Shown in pieces: positions 1 through 7,082 of a stretch of DNA of 22,739 nt. The position numbers and the translations under genes are program-made. Within the stretch, counting starts at the first letter, position 1; each line of letters starts with the position of its first letter. Origin of the DNA: JBBDYH01 sp040901795 (GTDB taxonomy: Bacteria > Planctomycetota > Planctomycetia > Pirellulales > JALHPA01). The stretch lies in NCBI GenBank assembly GCA_040901795.1, contig JBBDYH010000092.1, positions 1 through 22,739 of the forward strand, written 5' to 3'. The notes under the pieces were generated by a model, which had not been told where the DNA came from, searched no databases, and saw nothing but the letters and a program-made list of their open reading frames with translations.

Positions 1-136
1 TACAGCGCCAGCGCCCCACCTCCCCTAAATTCCCCAAAGTGCGCGCTGACCCTGGGAATCCCACCAGCGCGACGAGAACCAGCACGATACCCGTCGATAG
101 CGAGCGTCGTGGCCGGAATCTCGCGCGATGCACGGT

Positions 137-439
137 TTAGTTCTGGCTGAAGTTGAACTTCTTCGATTCCCGGCCGAGCGGATTCTTCAGGAACCTGCGG
201 CGGCATTCCGGGCACAGATCGAATCGCAGCGACTGATAAACATCGTCGCCCACACTTCCGCTCGCGGTGTCGTCCATGCGCTCCAGGATTTCGTTCATCT
301 CCAGGAGGTTGTCGCGGTCGTCATCGTCAGCTTCGTCGATCGAGTCCAGGGCAGCATAGACTTCGATCTTCACAACGTACCTCAAATCTTCGTCCGGATC
401 GATCAAACGCTTGCAGAGGTCACACGAATGATGGATCAT
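137..439 (-). CDS. Small CxxC-pair (zinc-ribbon-like) protein of unknown function
   Basis: A 100-residue protein. Two Cys-x-x-C pairs, CDLC near residue 6 and CPEC near residue 76, could bind one zinc ion as a split zinc ribbon. The stretch between them is very acidic (DEADDDDRDN) and probably helical. There is no signal peptide or membrane segment, so it is likely cytoplasmic. The ATG is preceded by GGAG about ten bases upstream. The opposite strand is also open over nearly the same span, but that reading lacks motifs, whereas this one has paired cysteines in family-like spacing. It stands alone, facing the window edge, with a repeat-filled gap behind it. Function is unknown; a nucleic-acid-binding or protein-binding role is only a guess. 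Confidence 0.7.
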   Translation of the reverse strand: MIHHSCDLCKRLIDPDEDLRYVVKIEVYAALDSIDEADDDDRDNLLEMNEILERMDDTASGSVGDDVYQSLRFDLCPECRRRFLKNPLGRESKKFNFSQN

Positions 440-867
440 CGATTGGCTTCTCCAGGAAAATGAGGCAGCTTGATTACAACGTATCGCCGCCTGCGAAAGT
501 CCATCCTAATGCGCCGAAGGAAATCGGAGCAACCCGTTTCGCACGACTTTTTCTTTTCTGCGAGAATATCTCGGCGACCCGGAGCAAGTGAGCTTGACAC
601 GGGCGAATTCGTGTGCCGAGGTTTTGGAGTGCGGCGACTTGTCGCCGCTTTGGGTTTCTATGCGGCCGGGATTGGCAACGGTCCGTTTCCGATGGCGAGC
701 GGCTTGAAAACCAAAGCTGCGACAAGTCGCAGCACTCCCAAGGGCAAGTTCCCGCACCCCCAAAAATGCTGGCCCCTGGTTGATTCCGCGGTTACAATAA
801 ATCGGCTCGATCGCAGCAAGCTTCGCTGAACAGGTGAGGCCCATGGGCGTGCAATTGGGAGGACCGA
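440..867. other. Intergenic region between divergent genes
   Basis: A 428-base gap between the CxxC gene (-) and the HNH gene (+). It holds the doublet repeat at 622-742. A TACAAT hexamer at 793-798 could be a -10 element for the HNH gene, but no convincing -35 lies 16-18 bases before it. A good Shine-Dalgarno GGGAGGA at 857-863 precedes the HNH start. I see nothing else of note, and the open frames across it look like chance frames in GC-rich DNA. Confidence 0.5.
622..742. repeat. REPIN-like doublet A: two inverted hairpin repeats
   Basis: The left unit has a perfect 8-bp stem, GCGGCGAC at 631-638 with GTCGCCGC at 641-648 and a TT loop. It is flanked by TTTGGAGT and TTTGGGTTTC. The right unit is the same motif in reverse orientation: GCTGCGAC at 716-723 with GTCGCAGC at 726-733 and an AA loop, flanked by CCAAA and ACTCCCAA. 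Hairpin centres are about 85 bases apart. A second doublet of nearly the same geometry lies at 5681-5794 and a single unit at 9761-9799. Confidence 0.8.
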
Positions 868-1500
868 ATGGTGATGGCGGCGGGCGGCTCGCTGAGTACA
901 AGCGTCCTGGTGTTGAACCGCTTTTACATGGCGGTGCACGTGATCAACGTGCGCCGGGCGCTCTGCCTGTTGTTTCGCGAGTTGGCCGAAGTGATCCACT
1001 TGGAAGAAGGCCAATACGCCAACTACGATTTTGAGTCCTGGTTGGAGGTCAGCCAACTTCGCGCCTCGTTCAAGGAGCCGCATCAAGACTGGATCAAGAG
1101 CGTGAACTGCGAGATCCAGGTGCCGCGCGTGATCCGCTTGTTGACGTACGATCGCGTACCCAAGCAAACGCTGCGCTTTAACCGCCGCAACTTATTCGCG
1201 CGCGACGGCAACGTTTGTCAGTACTGCGGCAAGAATTTTCCTACCAGCGAGCTGAGCCTGGATCACGTCGTGCCGCGCAGCCGTGGCGGCGACACATCTT
1301 GGGAAAACGTGGTCTGCGCTTGCGTGGCCTGCAACGTGAAAAAGGGTGGGCGCACGCCGCAAGAAGCTCACCTGAAGCTGATCCGCCCCCCGGTCAAGCC
1401 GAAGCGCAGCCCGCTGTTGGCCATTAAGCTGGGCAACCCCAAGTACGAGAGCTGGAAGACGTTCATCGACAACGCCTACTGGAACGTCGATCTGAAATAA
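868..1500 (+). CDS. HNH endonuclease family protein
   Basis: A 210-residue protein. The C-terminal half holds a zinc-stabilised HNH nuclease fold: C117-x2-C120, the LDHVVPRSRGG motif with D132 and H133, N147 in WENVV, then C152-x2-C155 followed by N156 and KKGGRTP. Such domains bind one catalytic metal and cut phosphodiester bonds in DNA. The N-terminal half (VLVLNRFYMAVHVINVRRA, about residues 13-31) is shared by a widespread bacterial HNH subfamily and is not a known DNA-targeting module. The start is supported by GGGAGGA five bases upstream; Met21 is an alternative. The gene is single and not beside an obvious defence or methylase gene, so a housekeeping or unknown nuclease role is as likely as defence. 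Convergent with the ferredoxin gene. Confidence 0.88.
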   Translation: MVMAAGGSLSTSVLVLNRFYMAVHVINVRRALCLLFRELAEVIHLEEGQYANYDFESWLEVSQLRASFKEPHQDWIKSVNCEIQVPRVIRLLTYDRVPKQTLRFNRRNLFARDGNVCQYCGKNFPTSELSLDHVVPRSRGGDTSWENVVCACVACNVKKGGRTPQEAHLKLIRPPVKPKRSPLLAIKLGNPKYESWKTFIDNAYWNVDLK

Positions 1501-1510
1501 CGATGAATAA

Positions 1511-1560
1511 TGAACGATGAATGACGGCGTTCATCGTTCATCCTTCCGCATTCATCGTTC
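1511..1560. terminator. Hairpin between convergent genes (possible bidirectional terminator)
   Basis: GAACGATGAA (1512-1521) pairs with TTCATCGTTC (1530-1539), and the longer GAACGATGAATG (1512-1523) pairs perfectly with CATTCATCGTTC (1549-1560), so two alternative stems compete. It fills the 65-base gap between the HNH and ferredoxin genes, a natural place for a two-way terminator. There is no T tract, so a classic intrinsic terminator is not shown. Confidence 0.45.
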
Positions 1561-1565
1561 GTCGA

Positions 1566-1844
1566 TCACTCCTGAACCAGCGGCGCCTTCTTCTCGGTGA
1601 TCACCGGGCACTGCGACGCCATTTCGGCATTGAGCGCAGTAAAGTCCTTCCACTCCTCAGGTACGTTGTCTTCATGGAAGATGGCCTCGACCGGGCACTC
1701 CGGCACGCACGCTTCGCAGTCGATGCACTCATCGGGGTGAATGTAGAGAATCTTTTCCCCTTCGTAGAAGCACTCCACCGGGCACACCACCACGCAGTCG
1801 GTATACTTGCAACCGAAGCACGGTTCGCAAACGACATGAGTCAT
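1566..1844 (-). CDS. fdxA: Ferredoxin, 7Fe-8S type (FdxA-like)
   Basis: A 92-residue soluble electron carrier. By analogy with Azotobacter-type ferredoxin I, C9, C17 and C50 would hold a [3Fe-4S] cluster, and C21, C40, C43 and C46 a [4Fe-4S] cluster. The CKYTDCVVVCPVECFYEG and HPDECIDCEACVPECP stretches are hallmark sequences of the family. C6 and C12 are extra cysteines. The tail after residue 58 is the usual acidic extension (NVPEEWKDF). The start has AAAGGAG nine bases upstream. It is a single-gene unit with its own sigma70-like promoter about 145 bases upstream and a leader containing a hairpin. The redox partner cannot be told from context; pyruvate carboxylase next door is divergently transcribed and needs no ferredoxin. 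Confidence 0.93.
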   Translation of the reverse strand: MTHVVCEPCFGCKYTDCVVVCPVECFYEGEKILYIHPDECIDCEACVPECPVEAIFHEDNVPEEWKDFTALNAEMASQCPVITEKKAPLVQE

Positions 1845-1933
1845 CGACAGCTAGCTCCTTTCGAGCAATTGGTCCCTGCCGCGTCGGAAAGCACCGCTGC
1901 GCGGTCCCTCGCCCGCGCCCGACCGGGCAAACC

Positions 1934-1956
1934 AAGTGCTTATCGGCAAAGCACTT
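1934..1956 (-). promoter_or_regulatory. Hairpin in the ferredoxin leader
   Basis: AAGTGCTT (1934-1941) and AAGCACTT (1949-1956) form a perfect 8-bp stem with a 7-base loop. It lies between the predicted transcription start near 1981 and the ferredoxin ATG at 1844, so it would be in the mRNA leader. A role in mRNA stability or regulation is possible but unproven. Confidence 0.4.
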
Positions 1957-1987
1957 GATCGCCTAAAGTGCACCCTGCGGCGCACGA

Positions 1988-2016
1988 ATAATAGTGACGC
2001 CCTTGGCGACTGTCAA
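1988..2016 (-). promoter_or_regulatory. Sigma70-type promoter for the ferredoxin gene
   Basis: Read on the minus strand: TTGACA (2016-2011), a 17-base spacer (2010-1994), then TATTAT (1993-1988). The -35 is perfect, the spacing optimal and the -10 matches the consensus at 5 of 6 positions. Transcription would start near 1981 and give a leader of about 137 bases. It is the best promoter match I found in the window. Confidence 0.75.
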
Positions 2017-2165
2017 CCCGCTCGCGGCGATTGAACGGCTGGAATTGGTTGCGATTCGCCTGCGGTGGCGAACCGCCGGCGTTGGCCTAGCGTCTTTGTC
2101 ATACTCGGGTACGATAGGACGCGGAATGCACTGGGATTTCCCGATGCCTGAACGCTCAACCCGAC

Positions 2166-2219
2166 TGGAGTTCAAGCTTCAGCGTGCTTCCTCGAAACGA
2201 GCCTGAAGCCGGAACTCCA
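2166..2219. repeat. Inverted repeat just before the pyruvate carboxylase start
   Basis: TGGAGTTCAAGCTTCAG (2166-2182) pairs with CTGAAGCCGGAACTCCA (2203-2219) at 15 of 17 positions, around a 20-base loop. The carboxylase ATG follows 14 bases after the stem, and no Shine-Dalgarno motif lies between. It resembles a dispersed palindromic repeat rather than a gene-specific element, but its position means it would fold in the mRNA next to the start codon. Confidence 0.7.
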
Positions 2220-2233
2220 ACAGTCGCTTCCGC

Positions 2234-5200
2234 ATGAAGCCGATCAAGAAGCTGCTCGTCGCCAACCGCAGCGAAATCGCCATCCGCGTTTTCCGTGCGT
2301 CGCACGAGTTGGGCATCCGCACGGTCGCCATCTATTCGCACGAAGACCGCTACGCCTTGCACCGCTTCAAGGCTGACGAAGCGTATCTGATCGGCAACGC
2401 GGGCGAGCCGCTGCGGGCGTATCTCGATATTGAAGCCGCAATCGCGATCTGCCAAGAGCATGAGATCGACGGAATCCACCCTGGATATGGGTTTCTCTCC
2501 GAGAATCCCGAGCTGCGGCGAGCGTGCGACCGGGCCGGTATCACGTTCGTCGGGCCGCGCGTCGATCTGCTGGAACAACTGGGCGACAAAACGGCGGCCC
2601 GCGAACTCGCCAGCCGGGCCGGCGTGCCGATCCTGGCCGGCAGCGAGCGGGCATTGGTGAGTCTTGTCGAGGCGAAACAGATCGCGGATGACCTCGGCTA
2701 CCCCATCATTCTTAAAGCGGCCCACGGCGGTGGCGGTCGCGGCATGCGCGTGGTGCGGTCGGCCGAAGAGCTGGCGTCGAATCTGGAGCAAGCCCAGCGC
2801 GAGGCGGCGGCCGCCTTCGGTTCCGGCGAGGTCTTCGTCGAGAAGTTTATCGGCCGCGCGCGGCACATCGAGGTGCAATTGCTCGGCGACCAGCACGGCA
2901 ATCTGGTGCATCTCTATGAGCGAGACTGTTCCGTCCAGCGGCGACACCAGAAGGTGGTCGAAATCGCGCCTGCGCCAAATCTCGTCCCCGAGCTACGAAC
3001 TAAGATCTGTGACGCGGCCCTGGCAATCGGCCGCATGGCGCGGTACGAGAACGCCGGAACGGTCGAGTTCCTGGTCGACGCCGACACGGGCGATTTTTAT
3101 TTTATCGAAGTCAACCCGCGCATCCAGGTCGAGCACACGGTCACCGAAGAAGTGACCGGCATCGACATCGTTCGCTCGCAGCTCTTGATCGCGCAAGGGG
3201 CCAGGCTCGACCATGCCGAGGTCAACCTGGCGAACCAGAGCGACATCCGCACCCACGGATTTGCCGTCCAATGTCGTGTGACGACCGAAGACCCCGAGAA
3301 CCGTTTTTTGCCGGATTATGGGAGGATCACGGCCTATCGTTCGGCGAGCGGCATGGGGATTCGACTCGACGCCGGCACGGCGTTTTCCGGCGCGTTGGTG
3401 ACGCCGTATTACGATTCGCTGTTGGTCAAGGTGACGGGGCGCGGGCGGAAGCTGGCCGACGCGGCGCGGCGGATGGAACGCTGCCTGCAGGAGTTCCGCG
3501 TCCGTGGCGTGAAGACGAACATCCCCTTTCTGATCAACCTCGTCACGCATCCCACGTTTTTGGCCGGCGAGTGTACGACGCGGTTTATTGACGAGGCCAA
3601 GGACCTGTTCCAATTCCCCACGCGGCGCGACCGCGCCAGCAAGCTGTTGCAGTACCTGGGGGAAGTGATCGTCAACGGCAATGTCCTGGTCAAAGATCGC
3701 CCGCGGGCCAAACGTCGCGATCCGGCGCCGATCCCGGCGTACGATCACAGCCAGCCGCCACCGCCAGGCAGTCGCGACCGTTTCAAACAGCTTGGGGCGG
3801 AGAAGTTCTCGCAGTGGATCCTGGATCAAGAGCCGCTCTTGATGACCGATACGACGTTCCGCGATGCGCACCAGTCGCTATTGGCCACTCGCATGCGGAC
3901 GTTCGACATGGTCACGATCGCCGATGCTTACGCGCGTCTGGTGCCGGGCATGTTTTCAATCGAGATGTGGGGCGGGGCGACGTTCGATACCTCAATGCGG
4001 TTCCTCAAGGAGTCGCCCTGGGATCGGCTGGCTGATCTGCGCAAACGGATTCCCAATATCCTCTTCCAGATGCTCTTGCGCGCGAGCAACGCGGTGGGAT
4101 ACACCAACTATCCCGACAATGTCGTCGAGCTGTTCGTCCGGGAAAGCGCCCAGGCGGGGATTGACCTGTTCCGCATCTTCGACCCGCTGAACTGGGTGCC
4201 GAATATGCGCGTGGCGATGGAAGCCGTCGAGAAGCACGGCGGCTTGTGCGAAGCGGCCATCTGCTACACCGGCGATATCCTGGACGCCGGGCATCCAAAG
4301 TACGACCTGAAATACTATGTCAACCTGGCCAAAGAACTGGAAGGCATGGGGGCCCATATCCTGGCCATTAAAGACATGGCCGGGTTGTGCAAGCCCTATG
4401 CGGTCGAGCTGTTAGTCAAGACGCTGAAACAAGAGATTGGCATTCCGATCCACTTTCATACCCACGACACCAGCGGGATCGCCGGCGCTTCGGTGCTCAA
4501 AGGGGCCGAGGTGGGTTTGGACGTTGGCGACGGCGCCTGCGCGCCTCTTTCCGGTCTGACTTCGCAACCGAATCTCAACGCCATGGTCGAGGCGCTGCGG
4601 AACACGCCGCGCGAGACCGAGGTGGACGCAAACAACTTGCGGCTGCTGGCCCACTACTGGCAGGCGGTGCGCGAGTTCTACACGCCCTTCGAGAGCGATA
4701 TGAAGGCGGCCGACGCCGATCTTTATCTGCATGAGATGCCGGGCGGCCAGTTCACCAACTTGCAGGAGCAGGCGCGGGCGTTGGGACTCGCGCCGCGCTG
4801 GGAGGAAGTCTGCCAGGCGTATGCCGAGGTGAACCAGTTGCTCGGCGACATTGTCAAGGTTACGCCAACGTCCAAAGCCGTCGGCGACCTGGCGCTGTTT
4901 CTCGTGACGAATAACCTCACGGTCGATGCGCTGATGGACTCGAAGCGCGAACTGGCCTTTCCCGAGTCCGTGGTTGATCTCTTGGCGGGCCGCATGGGGC
5001 AAGCGCCCGGCGGCTTTCCGCCCAAGGTGCAGAAGCGGATTCTCCGCGATATCAAGCCGATGAAGGGACGGCCGGGTGAGTCGCTGCCGCCGGCCGACTT
5101 CGCCAAGGCCGCCAAGGAAGTCGAGAAGCTGATCGGCGAGAAGCCCAGCGACCGTGACATCGTCACCTACTTGCTCTACCCGCGGGTTTATGCGGACTAC

Positions 5201-5677
5201 GTGAAGCATGAGCAACGGTACGCCGACACCAGCGGCCTGCCGACGCCGTATTTTCTTTACGGCCAGTTGCCGGGGGAGGAATTGTCGATCGACATCGAGC
5301 CAGGCAAGACGTTGATTATCAAGATGCTGACGGTCGGCGAACCGCACGCCGACGGCAGCCGCACGGTGTTTTTCGAGCTCAATGGCCAGCCACGGAGCGT
5401 GAGCGTGGTGGATCGGTCGCTCGAGTCGGAAGTCGTTCGCCGTCCGCACGCCGACGTGAACAACAACAAGCACGTGGCAGCGCCGATGCCGGGCCTGGTG
5501 GTCACCGTGGCCGTGCAGATGGGTGACACCGTGGCCAAGGGGCAGAAGCTCATGACGCTCGAAGCGATGAAAATGGAAACGACGCTCTACGCCGAGCAGG
5601 ACGGACGGATCGCCGATGTGCTCGTGAAGCCAGGCACGCCGGTCGAAGCGGGGGAGCTGGTGGCAGTGTTTGAGTGA
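2234..5677 (+). CDS. pyc: Pyruvate carboxylase, single-chain
   Basis: A 1147-residue biotin enzyme that carboxylates pyruvate to oxaloacetate with ATP and bicarbonate, refilling the TCA cycle and feeding gluconeogenesis. Domain order is the usual one. Biotin carboxylase covers about residues 1-450 (LLVANRSEIAIRVFRA at the start, glycine-rich AAHGGGGRGMR ATP loop, FIEVNPRIQVEHTVTEEVTG). The carboxyltransferase domain covers about 535-800 (TDTTFRDAHQSLLATRMRT, FRIFDPLNW, the conserved lysine in LAIKDMAGL, HFHTHDTSG). A central domain follows, and the biotinyl domain ends the chain with EAMKMET, biotin lysine K1113. The length matches full-size enzymes and nothing is missing. The start lacks a visible Shine-Dalgarno sequence and sits behind a repeat hairpin. 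Large antisense frames inside the gene are shadows. Confidence 0.97.
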   Translation: MKPIKKLLVANRSEIAIRVFRASHELGIRTVAIYSHEDRYALHRFKADEAYLIGNAGEPLRAYLDIEAAIAICQEHEIDGIHPGYGFLSENPELRRACDRAGITFVGPRVDLLEQLGDKTAARELASRAGVPILAGSERALVSLVEAKQIADDLGYPIILKAAHGGGGRGMRVVRSAEELASNLEQAQREAAAAFGSGEVFVEKFIGRARHIEVQLLGDQHGNLVHLYERDCSVQRRHQKVVEIAPAPNLVPELRTKICDAALAIGRMARYENAGTVEFLVDADTGDFYFIEVNPRIQVEHTVTEEVTGIDIVRSQLLIAQGARLDHAEVNLANQSDIRTHGFAVQCRVTTEDPENRFLPDYGRITAYRSASGMGIRLDAGTAFSGALVTPYYDSLLVKVTGRGRKLADAARRMERCLQEFRVRGVKTNIPFLINLVTHPTFLAGECTTRFIDEAKDLFQFPTRRDRASKLLQYLGEVIVNGNVLVKDRPRAKRRDPAPIPAYDHSQPPPPGSRDRFKQLGAEKFSQWILDQEPLLMTDTTFRDAHQSLLATRMRTFDMVTIADAYARLVPGMFSIEMWGGATFDTSMRFLKESPWDRLADLRKRIPNILFQMLLRASNAVGYTNYPDNVVELFVRESAQAGIDLFRIFDPLNWVPNMRVAMEAVEKHGGLCEAAICYTGDILDAGHPKYDLKYYVNLAKELEGMGAHILAIKDMAGLCKPYAVELLVKTLKQEIGIPIHFHTHDTSGIAGASVLKGAEVGLDVGDGACAPLSGLTSQPNLNAMVEALRNTPRETEVDANNLRLLAHYWQAVREFYTPFESDMKAADADLYLHEMPGGQFTNLQEQARALGLAPRWEEVCQAYAEVNQLLGDIVKVTPTSKAVGDLALFLVTNNLTVDALMDSKRELAFPESVVDLLAGRMGQAPGGFPPKVQKRILRDIKPMKGRPGESLPPADFAKAAKEVEKLIGEKPSDRDIVTYLLYPRVYADYVKHEQRYADTSGLPTPYFLYGQLPGEELSIDIEPGKTLIIKMLTVGEPHADGSRTVFFELNGQPRSVSVVDRSLESEVVRRPHADVNNNKHVAAPMPGLVVTVAVQMGDTVAKGQKLMTLEAMKMETTLYAEQDGRIADVLVKPGTPVEAGELVAVFE

Positions 5678-5680
5678 TGC

Positions 5681-5794
5681 TCTGGAGTGCGGAGACTCGT
5701 CTCCGCTTTGGATTTCACAAGTCGCTGCGAAACGATAAGCGTTGCCCTAACGGTTCTCAGAAAAAGAAAGTGATGACGAGTCATCGCACTCCCA
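5681..5794. repeat. REPIN-like doublet B: two inverted hairpin repeats
   Basis: The left unit has GCGGAGAC (5689-5696) and GTCTCCGC (5699-5706), a perfect 8-bp stem with a TC loop, flanked by CTGGAGT and TTTGGATTTC. The right unit is in reverse orientation: GTGATGAC (5770-5777) and GTCATCGC (5780-5787), 8 bp with one T-G pair, followed by ACTCCCAA. Hairpin centres are about 81 bases apart, close to the 85 of doublet A. It fills the gap between the carboxylase stop and the dehydrogenase start. Confidence 0.8.
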
Positions 5795-5795
5795 A

Positions 5796-6779
5796 ATGCC
5801 TCGCGTCCTTGTCATACCGCCGATCGTTCGCGAACAGCCAAACCGCAACCGCGAGATCCTTGAAGCGGCGGGCTTCGAAGTGGTCTACCCGACGGTCCAC
5901 GAGACGTATCTCGACCGGCCAACGTTGCTTGCGAACCTGCGTGGCATCGATGCCGTTATCGCCGGCGCGGAGCGGTACGATGACGAGATCTTCGCCCAAT
6001 CACAACTCCGCGTCGTGGCCCGCTTCGGCGTCGGCTATGATGCGGTCGACGTCCCCACCGCCACGCGGTTGAACATTCCGGTCACGATCACGCCGGGGAC
6101 CAACGAAGATTCGGTTGCTGAACAGGCGCTCGCGCTAATGTTCGCAGTTTTCCGCAAGGTGCCCGAGCGCGACCGAGACGTGCGCAGCGGGACCTTCCGC
6201 CGGAGTGTCGGCGCCCGGCTCAAAGGAAAAACGCTCGGCCTGCTGGGCTTGGGGCGCATTGGCCGCGCGCTGGCCTGGCGCGCCATCGGCCTGGGCCTGA
6301 ACGTGATCGCGTGTGATCCGTGCGCCGATGCCGCGTTTTGCGATCAGCAGCGAATCGGACGATGCGATCTCGAAGCGCTATTCAAGGCGGCCGACATTGT
6401 CAGCCTGCACCTTCCCGGTACGCCGGAAACGAACAAGATCATCAACGCTCAGACGCTTGGGCTGATGAAGCCGTCGGCGGTGCTGATCAACACGGCTCGT
6501 GGCGTACTGGTCGATGAAACCGCGCTAGCAGAGGCGCTACGCGGCGGCACGATAGCGGCGGCCGGTCTCGACGTCTTCCAGCGCGAGCCTTTGCCGGCGG
6601 ATAATCCCCTGTTAGCACTGCCGAATGTCGTGGTGAGCCCGCACGTCGCCGGTTGGGATTATGACTCGATTGCTGGCATGGCGGAGCTCTCGGCCCGTTG
6701 TGTTGTCGATCTCTACCAAGGCCGCTGGCCCGAAGGGTGCGTCGTCAACGACGAACTCCGCGCCGACTGGCGATGGTAG
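5796..6779 (+). CDS. D-isomer-specific 2-hydroxyacid dehydrogenase (phosphoglycerate dehydrogenase family)
   Basis: A 327-residue NAD-dependent oxidoreductase. The nucleotide-binding domain has LGLLGLGRIGRALAWRAIGLG (about residues 147-167). Catalytic residues are visible: Arg in NTARGVLVD, Glu in DVFQREPLP and His in SPHVAGWDYDS. It has the catalytic and NAD-binding domains only, with no C-terminal ACT domain, so it resembles glyoxylate/hydroxypyruvate reductases and short phosphoglycerate dehydrogenases. The sequence does not settle the substrate. The ATG follows directly after the right unit of doublet B, and no Shine-Dalgarno motif is visible; the 118-base gap from pyc leaves open whether the two are cotranscribed. 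No serine biosynthesis genes lie nearby, which weakens a SerA call. Confidence 0.9.
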   Translation: MPRVLVIPPIVREQPNRNREILEAAGFEVVYPTVHETYLDRPTLLANLRGIDAVIAGAERYDDEIFAQSQLRVVARFGVGYDAVDVPTATRLNIPVTITPGTNEDSVAEQALALMFAVFRKVPERDRDVRSGTFRRSVGARLKGKTLGLLGLGRIGRALAWRAIGLGLNVIACDPCADAAFCDQQRIGRCDLEALFKAADIVSLHLPGTPETNKIINAQTLGLMKPSAVLINTARGVLVDETALAEALRGGTIAAAGLDVFQREPLPADNPLLALPNVVVSPHVAGWDYDSIAGMAELSARCVVDLYQGRWPEGCVVNDELRADWRW

Positions 6780-6810
6780 GTCAGGCTGTGCCAGACGTTC
6801 TCCACATTTA

Positions 6811-6906
6811 GAACCGCTAACACAACCGGCACCCAGTAACCCGAAGCGTGAGCGAGGAGCGGCAGATGGCCTCGCTTACGCGTCGGGTTACTATTGTTAG
6901 CGGTTC
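6811..6906. repeat. Nested inverted repeat, about 96 bp
   Basis: Outer arms are GAACCGCTAACA (6811-6822) and TGTTAGCGGTTC (6895-6906), a perfect 12-bp match. Inner arms at 6836-6857 and 6870-6891 (22 bases each, GTAACCCGAAGCG... and ...CGCGTCGGGTTAC) match at 20 of 22 positions. The whole can fold as one long interrupted cruciform. It lies 3' of the dehydrogenase gene and could act as its transcript end, but there is no T tract. It looks like a small non-coding mobile repeat. Confidence 0.8.
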
Positions 6907-7082
6907 CTAGGCGAACGGAAACCGCGAGCGCATAAGCACTTGAATTCACTTCAATTGCCCTGGACTAGCTTCTCTTATGCCGCTATCTTTCCCGCTCTTT
7001 TCTCGCGCGCGAGCATGCTGGCGTCTGTTCAGACCGGTCGGTTGACAAAATTCGAGCTTCATCGCCGCGGAGGGGAGTGTTC

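Larger units (their letters stand above)
1845..2233. other. Divergent intergenic region, ferredoxin / pyruvate carboxylase
   Basis: A 389-base gap. It holds the ferredoxin promoter (1988-2016, minus strand), a leader hairpin (1934-1956) and an inverted repeat directly before the pyruvate carboxylase start (2166-2219). I found no convincing promoter for the carboxylase; the stretch around 2096-2115 (TTGTCA, TACGAT) has the wrong spacing. No gene is apparent. Confidence 0.5.

Noticed and set aside
2156..5473. Long open frames on the minus strand opposite pyruvate carboxylase (up to 353 residues)
   Set aside because: They mirror the codon bias of a real GC-rich gene, carry no motifs, and the sense frame is a complete well-known enzyme.
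7042..7070. TTGACA at 7042-7047 as a promoter for the TPR gene
   Set aside because: No -10-like hexamer lies 15-19 bases downstream; the expected position is CCGCGG.
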